A DNA stretch of 5,395 nucleotides from Clostridia bacterium (GCA_017556565.1 JAFYMQ010000132.1:1-5395), one strand, 5' to 3'; numbered from the stretch's first letter, positions 1 through 5,395 are shown. Made by a program: numbers and translations. The notes: generated from the sequence alone by a model not told the origin.

Positions 1-982
1 GTGTACTCATTCCGTCGCCGGGACTTTTGGGGGGGGCCGGGGTTGTGGGTTCTGCGGGGGTGGTGGGTTCTGACGAAGATGCGTTGTACAGGGTATACTC
101 GCCGTTTACAGAGGATACGGTTGCGCCTTCGCGGCAGATGAGCACCGAGCCTTTGCCCATAAAGTTCAGGGTCAGTATCATTCCGCTCTGCACGTCCATT
201 ATCAGGTTGTCGGCTTTGATATTCATATTGCCCGCGATGGCTTTGGTCGTCAGCATACTTCCGCTTGCGCCCTGAGTGATAAGCACCATGCCGCCCGCAG
301 CGCCCGACAGGGTCACGTCTTTGGCACAGACCAGCACGATACCCTGATTGCCGGGGCTCATGCTGAACTCACCGGGGGTGCTGACATAGGATGCGATGGC
401 GTTGCTCAGTATCGTTACCACCGAGGCGCGGTTTATGTTGCCGGTGGGGGCGAGCATATTTTCGCCCACGCCCTTGATATAGCCAAGATCGACAAAGCTT
501 CTGACGTAGCCCTTTGCCCAGTCGGCGGTAAGAGCGCCGTCGCTGAATCGGCTCAGGTCTTTTGATGCGCTTTCGCTGATGCCCCATGCTCTGCCCAGCA
601 TAACGATAGCTTCCTGTCTGGTGACGTTGTCCGAGGGACGGATGATGCCGCCGCCGTCACCCTTCATGATGCCTGCCTGCACGCAGCAGAGCACAGCCTG
701 CTCATACCATGCGCCTGCGGGCAGGTCTGTGTAGGTGTTGGGCGCGCTCTCGGTCAGCTTGAGCAGGCGGGTAATGACTGTCGCCAGCTCGGCGCGGGTG
801 ATGGGATCATCGGGGCGGAAAAGTCCGTTTGCGCCCTGCACGATGCCTGCTTGGCTCCACTCGGTAATGGCGCTCTCGCCCCAGTGGTTTGCGGTATCGG
901 TATAGGCTGCCATGGCAGGCAGGCAGAATGCCAGCGCCAGCACGGGCAGCAGCAGTAAAACTCGCTTGAATGTTCTGTTCAT
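1..982 (-). CDS. Secreted SLH-domain cell-surface protein (C-terminus beyond left edge)
   Basis: The first 327 residues of an exported wall-anchored protein are present. Reading from ATG at 982, a signal peptide (residues 1-25: basic MNRTFKR, Leu/Ala-rich core, AMA cleavage site) leads into three S-layer homology repeats at about 27-76, 84-135 and 146-197. The repeats carry ITRAE (61-65), VTRQE (120-124) and a degenerate INRAS (183-187). SLH triplets are known to bind pyruvylated secondary wall polymers non-covalently. Residues about 205-300 are Gly/Val/Ile-rich with short alternating strands, suggesting a beta-helix-like segment. A Pro/Thr/Glu linker follows, with two EPTTP units (305-316), and the frame stays open to position 2. 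The start is supported by GAAAGG 11 bases upstream (994-999). The gene lies 7 bases after the glycerophosphodiesterase stop and has no visible promoter of its own, so it is probably the second gene of that operon. What the missing C-terminal part does is unknown. Confidence 0.93.
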   Translation of the reverse strand, partial: MNRTFKRVLLLLPVLALAFCLPAMAAYTDTANHWGESAITEWSQAGIVQGANGLFRPDDPITRAELATVITRLLKLTESAPNTYTDLPAGAWYEQAVLCCVQAGIMKGDGGGIIRPSDNVTRQEAIVMLGRAWGISESASKDLSRFSDGALTADWAKGYVRSFVDLGYIKGVGENMLAPTGNINRASVVTILSNAIASYVSTPGEFSMSPGNQGIVLVCAKDVTLSGAAGGMVLITQGASGSMLTTKAIAGNMNIKADNLIMDVQSGMILTLNFMGKGSVLICREGATVSSVNGEYTLYNASSSEPTTPAEPTTPAPPKSPGDGMST

Positions 983-989
983 TGCCGGA

Positions 990-1817
990 TCAACCTTTCT
1001 TTGTTTCCATTTTGGGCTCGGGCAGGTAGTTTTCAAAAATCACGCAGTCGGCGCCCTCTCCCTCACCCGGCTTGCGGCTTGTCCAGCACACGTCCATAGC
1101 GCCCATAGTAAGCACCATACGGACAAGCCCGGGTTTTTCCTCTATGCGGTAGGCAATAAAATGAGGTCTGCCGATAAAGTTGAGCGCGCAGTTTCCCAGC
1201 GCCCAGGAAAGCAGCCTGGGCTGGTTTTTGTAGTTTTCGGCGCGCTGGCACAGCTGACCGCGCACTGTACGGGGGCGGTGTTTTTTGAACCATCTGAGCA
1301 CTCGGGGGTCAAAGCTCTCGACGCAGATCTTGCCCTTGTAATTTTCCAGCTCATCGCAGACTTTTTGACAAAGTTCGGCATTTTTCCTGCCGGTTTTTAT
1401 CTCGATTATCATGGGTGCGACGCCGTTATAGACTTCCAGCACGGACGAAAAGAGGGGGATCTTTTCGCTTGTGCCCAACAGGGAATACTGCTGCAGCTCA
1501 TCATATGTGCAGTCGGCGATTTTTTTGTCCACACCGCACATGCGCCTGAGGTCATCGTCATGAAAGACCACCACCTGACCGTCGGCACTCAGGTGCACGT
1601 CAAGCTCAATACCGTAGCCCTTTTCGGCAGCTTTTTTGAAGGCTGTAAGGCTGTTTTCGGGCACGTTTTCGTCAATATTGTGCAGGCCGCGATGGGCATA
1701 GTATCTGCCTCTGTAGACTTTTTTGACGTAGCTTGGAATATCCGCAGGCAGGAAAATATACAGAAATCCCACCACGGGCACACCGATTACAATAAGTATC
1801 CACCACAAGATATTCAT
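990..1817 (-). CDS. Membrane-anchored glycerophosphodiester phosphodiesterase
   Basis: This enzyme family hydrolyses glycerophosphodiesters to sn-glycerol 3-phosphate and an alcohol. With ATG at 1817 the protein has 275 residues. A single hydrophobic helix (about 2-24) precedes a complete GDPD TIM-barrel. Visible landmarks are AHRG with catalytic His42/Arg43, PENS (53-56), the metal-binding IELDV (Glu71, Asp73), VFHDD with second catalytic His86, EIK (139-141), SFDP (168-171) and a C-terminal Trp/ADCVIFENY segment. Every expected catalytic residue is present. A GTG at 1826 would add three residues, but it lies only 2 bases from the GAAAGG ribosome binding site, whereas the ATG is 11 bases away, the same spacing as in the next gene. 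Basic residues after the helix (KK, RGR) leave it open whether the domain faces the cytoplasm or the wall. It is first in an operon with the SLH gene. The substrate cannot be told; lipid or teichoic-acid glycerophosphodiesters are plausible. Confidence 0.95.
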   Translation of the reverse strand: MNILWWILIVIGVPVVGFLYIFLPADIPSYVKKVYRGRYYAHRGLHNIDENVPENSLTAFKKAAEKGYGIELDVHLSADGQVVVFHDDDLRRMCGVDKKIADCTYDELQQYSLLGTSEKIPLFSSVLEVYNGVAPMIIEIKTGRKNAELCQKVCDELENYKGKICVESFDPRVLRWFKKHRPRTVRGQLCQRAENYKNQPRLLSWALGNCALNFIGRPHFIAYRIEEKPGLVRMVLTMGAMDVCWTSRKPGEGEGADCVIFENYLPEPKMETKKG

Positions 1818-1828
1818 ACGCTTCACGA

Positions 1829-1834
1829 CCTTTC
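1829..1834 (-). promoter_or_regulatory. Ribosome binding site deciding the glycerophosphodiesterase start
   Basis: GAAAGG on the minus strand matches the CCUUUC at the 3' end of 16S rRNA. It lies 11 bases before ATG (1817) and only 2 before GTG (1826), so the ATG is preferred. The downstream SLH gene shows the same GAAAGG-N11-ATG arrangement at 994-999. Confidence 0.6.
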
Positions 1835-1842
1835 TACTTATT

Positions 1843-1871
1843 ATTGTATATCTTTATGCCCATATAGTCAA
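1843..1871 (-). promoter_or_regulatory. Sigma-70-type promoter of the glycerophosphodiesterase-SLH operon
   Basis: On the minus strand the -35 box TTGACT (1866-1871, five of six consensus bases) and the -10 box TACAAT (1843-1848, five of six) are separated by exactly 17 bases. Transcription would start near 1836, giving a leader of about 19 bases to the ATG at 1817. The -35 box sits one base after the hairpin at 1873-1901, so the terminator and promoter are packed end to end. Confidence 0.7.
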
Positions 1872-1872
1872 T

Positions 1873-1901
1873 ACCGCCCCGACGCGATGTGTCGGAGCGG
1901 T
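1873..1901 (-). terminator. GC-rich hairpin after the LRR lipoprotein gene, probable terminator
   Basis: Two 11-base arms (1873-1883 and 1891-1901) pair around a 7-base loop; one pair is G·U when read on the minus strand. The hairpin begins 12 bases after the LRR stop codon, the usual place for an intrinsic terminator. In the minus direction the tail is AUUGACUAUAU, a weak U-tract. In the plus direction the tail UUCGUUUUAGAUUUU is better, so the element may act in both directions or mainly against plus-strand antisense transcription. Confidence 0.55.
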
Positions 1902-1913
1902 TCGTTTTAGATT

Positions 1914-3797
1914 TTAGTCTTTCGGGGTTCCGGCATAGCCCAGCACTATATCCCCCATATAGGAGTTATCTATTCTGGAGCCTCTCTCCCAAACACGCAG
2001 GTTATCCACATAGAATATAGGCTCGGCTGCCTCGCAGTATACAGCGATCAAGTTCTCGCACTCATGTACAACACCCGTGCCGAGATACTCCAGCCCTTCG
2101 GGCAGAACGATAGTCTCAAAGGCACACTTGCGGAATGTAAGATCCTCCAGATGGCGGAGGGATTGGGGAAGTTTTACCGTTTTGAGACTTGTGCAATGGC
2201 TGAATGCCTCGACCCTGATGCGCTCTACACCCTCTTCGATCAGCACCTGCTGCAGGTTTTTGCAATATGCGAAAGCGCCTGCTTCGATCTCTTTTACTGT
2301 GCCGGGAACAGTAACAAAGAACAGGTTACTATACGCAAATGCAGATTCAGGGATAACCTCTACACTCTCACCAATGGTCAAGCTCGTCAGCTTGTCGCAA
2401 TAGGAAAAAATGCCGCCGCCGTAAACTTCCGCGCCGTTGAACACAACCGACTCAACGGCACTGTTTGCAAAAGCATATATACCCAGCAGGGTCATATTCT
2501 CGGGCAGAACAACATTCTTAATGCCCACGCCTTTGAATGCCTCTATGCTAATTTCTTTGAGCGCGGAAGGTAAGCTTGCCAGATCCAGTTTTGCACAGTT
2601 TTCAAATGCACGCACGTCAATGATCTCAACACAATCAGGCAGATTGATCTCAGTCAGAGTTGTGCAGCCCTGGAAGGTCTCTATGTCGATTTTGGTAATT
2701 CCGTCGGGCATAACGACCTTTTCCAACCATCCGCATTTTGCAAATGCTCTTGCACCTATCTCGGTGACGCCTTTGGGGATGGTGACGGTAGTTATATAAC
2801 TGCTTTCAAACAGACCCACGGGTATTCCGGAGAGAGAATCAGGCAGGATTATCTCTTTTGCTCTCCAATACTGGAATGCATATTCGCCAAGCTCACAGCC
2901 ATAGGGAACTTCGAACACATCGATATCCTGACTTGGGCGCCAGAATCGGCTGCCCATATATGTAACACGCGCCAGTTCACCCAACGCCTCCATGCTGATA
3001 TTGCAGTTGTAAAACATCTCATCACTAAAGACCGTGACCGCATGAGGAACCTTTATATCTGTCAGCATATTGCAATATTTGAATGCAGCGCTGCCTATGC
3101 TCTTGACGCTTTCGGGCAGTTTGATTCTTGCCAGCTTCGTGCATTCCTCAAAGGCACTTGCGCCGATCTCGGTAACCGAGTCGGGGATATAGATGCTCTC
3201 CAGGTTTGTTCCTTTGAAGGCTCCGTCACCGATAGCGGTTACTGTGTCGGGCAGATAGACCTTTTTTACGGGTCGGATGCCGGAAACCTTGACTACGGGC
3301 AGACCTGCTACATGGGAAGGGACAATAACATCCGAGCTGTCATAGCTGCCAATTCCCGTCACCTCAAAGCTCTTGCCGTCTGCACTCAACGAAAACTCCA
3401 GATTGGTTGCGGCTTCAAGATTGCACAGAGTGCATTTGTTGTTCTCTACCTTGTGGCAAGCAGGTATTACCTCATACTGTACACTTTGGCAGGTTTTGCA
3501 GACATACTTGATCTCGCCGTCTTGGGTGCATGTACTGTCTTCTGTCTCTGCGGCTTCAAAATCGTGGACATCGCAGATTATGGGCTCTAAGGGTGTCTCG
3601 GGAGTATCATTGCCGCCTGCGGGGGTATCATTGCCGCCTGCGGGAGTATCGTTGCCGCCTGCGGGAGTATCGTTGCCGAATATATCGGGTACTTTGCCGT
3701 CACCGGTGCTGTTGTCAGCGTCCTTACCGCAACCTGCAAATACAAGCACCATTGTAAGCACAAGTGCCAGAACCGAAATTGCTCTGAATTTTTTCAT
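1914..3797 (-). CDS. Surface lipoprotein with BspA-type leucine-rich repeats
   Basis: The 627-residue product begins with a lipoprotein signal peptide (MKKFRAIS, hydrophobic core, lipobox FAGC), so Cys23 should be lipidated on the outer face of the membrane. A flexible linker with four GNDTP units (41-66) follows. Next comes a Cys/His-rich module (75-125: C75, H78, C90, CxxC 100-103, C114-H115, CxxC 122-125) resembling small zinc-ribbon-like repeats of clostridial surface proteins. From about 146 to 590 run some 18 repeats of about 23 residues with the LRR_5 pattern, for example LPDTVTAIGDGAF; repeats 5-6 and 13 are degenerate. This family occurs on surface proteins of gut and oral bacteria and often mediates binding; the ligand here is unknown. 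The ATG at 3797 is chosen over an in-frame start at 3893 because AGGAG lies 9 bases before it and a strong promoter lies at 3829-3857, inside the longer reading. The gene appears to be transcribed alone. Confidence 0.94.
   Translation of the reverse strand: MKKFRAISVLALVLTMVLVFAGCGKDADNSTGDGKVPDIFGNDTPAGGNDTPAGGNDTPAGGNDTPETPLEPIICDVHDFEAAETEDSTCTQDGEIKYVCKTCQSVQYEVIPACHKVENNKCTLCNLEAATNLEFSLSADGKSFEVTGIGSYDSSDVIVPSHVAGLPVVKVSGIRPVKKVYLPDTVTAIGDGAFKGTNLESIYIPDSVTEIGASAFEECTKLARIKLPESVKSIGSAAFKYCNMLTDIKVPHAVTVFSDEMFYNCNISMEALGELARVTYMGSRFWRPSQDIDVFEVPYGCELGEYAFQYWRAKEIILPDSLSGIPVGLFESSYITTVTIPKGVTEIGARAFAKCGWLEKVVMPDGITKIDIETFQGCTTLTEINLPDCVEIIDVRAFENCAKLDLASLPSALKEISIEAFKGVGIKNVVLPENMTLLGIYAFANSAVESVVFNGAEVYGGGIFSYCDKLTSLTIGESVEVIPESAFAYSNLFFVTVPGTVKEIEAGAFAYCKNLQQVLIEEGVERIRVEAFSHCTSLKTVKLPQSLRHLEDLTFRKCAFETIVLPEGLEYLGTGVVHECENLIAVYCEAAEPIFYVDNLRVWERGSRIDNSYMGDIVLGYAGTPKD
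3600..3677 (-). repeat. 21-bp in-frame tandem repeat, about 3.7 copies
   Basis: Copies start at 3600, 3621, 3642 and 3663, the last partial (15 bases). They differ only at one or two positions (gggag/ggggg, atcatt/atcgtt). Each 21-base unit encodes seven residues (GNDTPAG) in the linker between the lipidated N-terminus and the Cys-rich module of the LRR lipoprotein. Because the unit is a multiple of three, gain or loss of copies would change linker length without breaking the frame. Confidence 0.95.
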
Positions 3798-3806
3798 TAT
3801 TGCTTT

Positions 3807-3811
3807 CTCCT
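3807..3811 (-). promoter_or_regulatory. Ribosome binding site fixing the LRR lipoprotein start
   Basis: AGGAG, within the purine run GGAAAGAGGAGAAAG, lies 9 bases before ATG 3797. This is normal spacing, and the ATG is followed directly by a lipoprotein signal peptide. No comparable site serves the upstream in-frame start at 3893. Confidence 0.85.
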
Positions 3812-3828
3812 CTTTCCGTGATTTTTGT

Positions 3829-3857
3829 ATTATATCACTTTTTCGTGCTTTGTTCAA
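3829..3857 (-). promoter_or_regulatory. Extended -10 promoter of the LRR lipoprotein gene
   Basis: Minus-strand TTGAAC (3852-3857) and perfect TATAAT (3829-3834) are 17 bases apart. The bases just before the -10 are TGA, so the extended element TGnTATAAT is complete. Transcription should start near 3822, about 25 bases before the ATG. The TGA of the extended element is also the stop codon of the 75-codon ORF upstream, and the -35 box lies inside the last codons of that ORF. Confidence 0.78.
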
Positions 3858-4062
3858 CCATTCTATCCAAATCCGACTGACTCCAAATGCCATAAGCCAG
3901 GTCTATGGATTCAAATCCCAACACCATAACACCCGTTTGTTCGTATCGGTTAATGGTTTTTCGCATCTCCTGCTCTTTATCGTTGGCTCCCTGGTTTTCG
4001 TAGCTTTCTCCCTTGAGTATAAACTTCTGTACGTCGGATGACAGACTGAATACTTCGTACAT
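3835..4062 (-). CDS. Uncharacterised 75-residue ORF
   Basis: I do not recognise this product. It is a small, soluble-looking protein, rich in charged residues, with no signal peptide or membrane segment. A hydrophilic first half (NQGANDKEQEMRKTINRYEQ, about 23-42) precedes a mixed segment (VMVLGFESIDLAYGIW, 45-60) and a short acidic/basic tail. Codon use looks coding and there is no internal stop. The ATG at 4062 follows the stop of the sigma-like fragment by 2 bases (TGA-TT-ATG), which would suit translational coupling. No convincing ribosome binding site is visible (only GGCGGGG about 13 bases upstream). The same frame is open a further 42 bases upstream to a stop at 4105-4107, so it could also be the 3' remnant of a longer gene joined by a frameshift. 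The promoter of the LRR gene overlaps its 3' end. Existence as an expressed gene is uncertain. Confidence 0.5.
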   Translation of the reverse strand: MYEVFSLSSDVQKFILKGESYENQGANDKEQEMRKTINRYEQTGVMVLGFESIDLAYGIWSQSDLDRMVEQSTKK

Positions 4063-4064
4063 AA

Positions 4065-4262
4065 TCAGCGGATATCCCCGCCTGCCAAAAAATCCTCCCC
4101 GACCTCAGCAATACGCTTGATCCACTTGGAAAATGCCATGGAGTCGTTGAGGGTGTGCAGGCTTTTCATCGACGCTATGCAGACCTCTTGGGCAATATCT
4201 TGTGCAGTTATAATAATACATATATGGCTATTGATTATATTATTTCGCGCTTTTTTCGTCAA
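4065..4262 (-). pseudogene. Remnant of an ECF-type sigma-70 factor (region 2 only)
   Basis: The reading frame contains AQDIAQEVCIASMKSLHTL and AFSKWIKRIAE (residues about 20-53 counted from TTG 4262). This matches the pattern of sigma-70 region 2 in extracytoplasmic-function sigma factors, typically DAEDIxQEVFxxxxxxLxxxxxxxxFxxWLxRIA. The usual start of region 2 (2.1) is replaced by unrelated AT-rich sequence, and the frame ends at 4065-4067 with no region 4, so only about 65 of the roughly 160-200 residues expected of the family remain. The only upstream start in frame is a TTG without a ribosome binding site, and a promoter overlaps it. An internal ATG at 4169 would give a 34-residue peptide. 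I read this as a decayed gene. It could instead belong to an unusual short regulator, or share ancestry with the ORF at 3835-4062 through a frameshift near 4065. The call rests on motif recognition only. Confidence 0.45.
4234..4262 (-). promoter_or_regulatory. Near-consensus minus-strand promoter inside the sigma remnant region
   Basis: TTGACG (4257-4262) and perfect TATAAT (4234-4239) are exactly 17 bases apart, eleven of twelve consensus bases. Transcription would start near 4227 and run through the sigma-like fragment and the 75-codon ORF toward the LRR lipoprotein gene; no terminator is visible before it. Local AT-richness raises the chance of coincidence, but the spacing and match are good. 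Confidence 0.6.
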
Positions 4263-4267
4263 GACCG

Positions 4268-4296
4268 TTGCGCTTGAGGGAGTTTTAAGTTACAAT
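4268..4296 (+). promoter_or_regulatory. Possible promoter of the MFS transporter gene
   Basis: TTGCGC (4268-4273, three of six) and TACAAT (4291-4296, five of six) are 17 bases apart, with an expected start near 4303 and a leader of about 23 bases. The -35 box is weak. It would be back to back with the minus-strand promoter at 4234-4262, the two -35 boxes being 5 bases apart. Confidence 0.4.
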
Positions 4297-4309
4297 ATTT
4301 TTGAATATT
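4294..4309. other. Short inverted repeat at the likely transporter transcription start
   Basis: AATATT-TTTG-AATATT forms a 6-4-6 inverted repeat that overlaps the end of the proposed -10 box and covers the expected start point. This position would suit a repressor operator, but AATATT is its own complement and such repeats arise easily in AT-rich DNA. Confidence 0.25.
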
Positions 4310-4315
4310 TTTTGC

Positions 4316-4322
4316 AGGTGAT
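4316..4322 (+). promoter_or_regulatory. Ribosome binding site of the MFS transporter gene
   Basis: AGGTGAT matches the extended anti-Shine-Dalgarno complement AGGAGGTGATC; its AGG core lies 7 bases before ATG 4326. It fixes the start at 4326 rather than the internal Met9. Confidence 0.75.
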
Positions 4323-4325
4323 AAT

Positions 4326-5395
4326 ATGAAACTCAACTACAAACGCACCATGCTGGTGGGCTTTGCATTCTTCCTGATCTCTCTGTTCTGGCAGGCCTAT
4401 GACAGCACCATCCCCGTACTGCTGACCAACAAGTTTGGTATGTCTCAGACTTTTTCGGGCATTGTTATGGCGCTGGACAATATTCTTGCCCTGTTTATGC
4501 TGCCCTTTTTCGGCTCGCTTTCTGACAAGAGCCGCTCAAAGTACGGCAAGCGCACACCTTTTATCGTAATCGGTACGGTTGTTGCCGCCGCCTCCCTTGT
4601 ATTCCTGACCTTTGTTGATGCCGCTCAGCTCAGAAACATCAGCGAGGTCAGCAAAATCGACGATCCCGCGGCGCTGGAGACCCTGTACAACCACCAGAAG
4701 GACGAGACCCTTATGACCCCCGAGGGTGACAAGTTTGTCCTCAGCCAGAAGTATACCGTTGAGCAGTTTGCCGCTATCCGCTCCACCGTCAAAAACGGCA
4801 GCGGCAAAGACGTGACCAACCCCGACTACACCAACTTTGTTGCCCCTGCCCGTCAGGCTTATGCATGGGACGTGACACTCAATAATCCCGGCACGCTGGC
4901 AGGCTTTGTACTGCTGCTGCTTATCGTACTGCTTGCCATGGGCACATTCCGCTCCCCTGCCGTTGCGCTGATGCCCGACGTTACCATCAAGCCTCTGCGA
5001 AGCAAGGCCAACGCCATCATCAACCTGATGGGCACAGCCGGCGGTATTCTGGTGCTTTTGATGGGCAAGAAGTTTGCCACCTCGGCGGTAGGCAACTCGC
5101 TGATGAGCTACACCCTGTTCTACTGCATCGTGGCGGGCATTATGCTGGCTGCGCTGGCTGTTTTCCTGCTGACCGTCCGCGAGAAGAAATGGTCGGAGGA
5201 GATGCAGCAGGAGAGCATTCGTCTGGGCATCGAGGACAAAGAGGAGGACACCTCCTCCCGCGGCAAGCTTGGGGCAGCCGAGCTTAAGAGCCTGATATTC
5301 ATCCTGCTGAGCATTGCTCTGTGGTATTTTGGCTACAATGCGGTCACGTCCAAGTATGCCGTCTATGCCGCCAACGTACTGGGCAAGGACTACAA
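4326..5395 (+). CDS. MFS transporter, SLC45/GPH-like sugar-porter type (C-terminus beyond right edge)
   Basis: The first 356 residues of an integral membrane transporter are present, about three quarters of a usual 450-500 residue protein. Helices are visible at about 9-33, 43-62, 79-97, 191-206, 228-247, 259-284 and 323-350. The loop after helix 2 carries the MFS motif GSLSDKSRSKYGKRTP (63-78), and residues 209-240 carry RSPAVALMPD and RSKANAIINLMG. Both signatures are typical of SLC45-like and GPH-like proton or sodium sugar symporters, so import of a sugar or glycoside is the best guess; the substrate cannot be read from the sequence. An unusually long hydrophilic stretch (about 98-190) between helices 3 and 4 should lie outside the cell. 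Residues 285-322 form the charged central cytoplasmic loop. The ATG at 4326 follows AGGTGAT at good spacing. The gene is divergent from the envelope genes and no downstream partner is visible. Confidence 0.93.
   Translation, partial: MKLNYKRTMLVGFAFFLISLFWQAYDSTIPVLLTNKFGMSQTFSGIVMALDNILALFMLPFFGSLSDKSRSKYGKRTPFIVIGTVVAAASLVFLTFVDAAQLRNISEVSKIDDPAALETLYNHQKDETLMTPEGDKFVLSQKYTVEQFAAIRSTVKNGSGKDVTNPDYTNFVAPARQAYAWDVTLNNPGTLAGFVLLLLIVLLAMGTFRSPAVALMPDVTIKPLRSKANAIINLMGTAGGILVLLMGKKFATSAVGNSLMSYTLFYCIVAGIMLAALAVFLLTVREKKWSEEMQQESIRLGIEDKEEDTSSRGKLGAAELKSLIFILLSIALWYFGYNAVTSKYAVYAANVLGKDY

Noticed and set aside
44..73. Short direct repeat in the SLH gene
   Set aside because: It simply encodes two EPTTP units of a Pro/Thr linker, too few copies to treat as a separate repeat feature.
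912..1910. 332-codon plus-strand frame opposite the phosphodiesterase
   Set aside because: The minus strand encodes a complete GDPD domain with all catalytic motifs plus its promoter; the plus frame is a shadow without recognisable domains or a start signal.
3798..3893. N-terminal extension of the LRR lipoprotein by 32 residues
   Set aside because: It would bury the lipoprotein signal peptide inside the protein and would be translated across the promoter at 3829-3857; ATG 3797 has a clear AGGAG.
2064..4041. Several plus-strand frames of 75-222 codons opposite the LRR gene
   Set aside because: They mirror the periodic LRR_5 and linker repeats on the other strand and lack start signals.
4263..4325. 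Possible riboswitch or attenuator leader before the transporter
   Set aside because: The expected leader is only about 23 bases and holds no stable structure beyond the AATATT inverted repeat.
4117..4329. Plus-strand 70-codon frame with a hydrophobic stretch, ending in an ATGA overlap with the transporter start
   Set aside because: It starts at TTG with no ribosome binding site, runs antisense to the sigma-like fragment, and its hydrophobic part comes from AT-rich promoter DNA. The overlap looks accidental.

Overview
The window looks like chromosomal DNA of a Gram-positive anaerobe of the Bacillota, most likely a gut-type clostridium of the Oscillospiraceae/Ruminococcaceae kind. This is judged from content only: an SLH-domain surface protein, a lipoprotein carrying BspA-type leucine-rich repeats, a membrane-anchored glycerophosphodiesterase, AGGAGG-type ribosome binding sites and strong TTGACA/TATAAT-like promoters. 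The genus cannot be fixed from the sequence alone.

Layout, left to right. Positions 1-982 (minus) hold the N-terminal 327 residues of a secreted SLH protein whose C-terminus lies beyond the left edge. Seven bases upstream of it ends a glycerophosphodiester phosphodiesterase gene (990-1817, minus). The two form an operon driven by a good promoter at 1843-1871. A GC-rich hairpin (1873-1901) separates this operon from a 627-residue leucine-rich-repeat lipoprotein gene (1914-3797, minus), which has its own strong extended -10 promoter (3829-3857). Between 3835 and 4262 lies a poorly preserved stretch: an uncharacterised 75-codon ORF (3835-4062), and next to it a fragment resembling region 2 of an ECF-type sigma-70 factor (4065-4262). 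A near-consensus promoter (4234-4262) is embedded in the upstream part of that fragment. From 4326 to the right edge runs the plus-strand gene for an MFS transporter of the SLC45/GPH-like sugar-porter type; its last transmembrane helices are off the window.

Together the three large minus-strand genes make or decorate the cell envelope: a wall-anchored SLH protein, a membrane phosphodiesterase that could act on glycerophosphodiesters from lipid or teichoic-acid turnover, and a surface lipoprotein with a repeat domain suited to binding. The transporter is transcribed divergently and need not share their function. No gene-free stretch exceeds 300 bases, and I saw no rRNA, tRNA, CRISPR array, insertion sequence or phage gene. 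I found no clear previously undescribed system. The least explained part is 3835-4262, with its sigma-factor remnant, orphan ORF and overlapping promoters.
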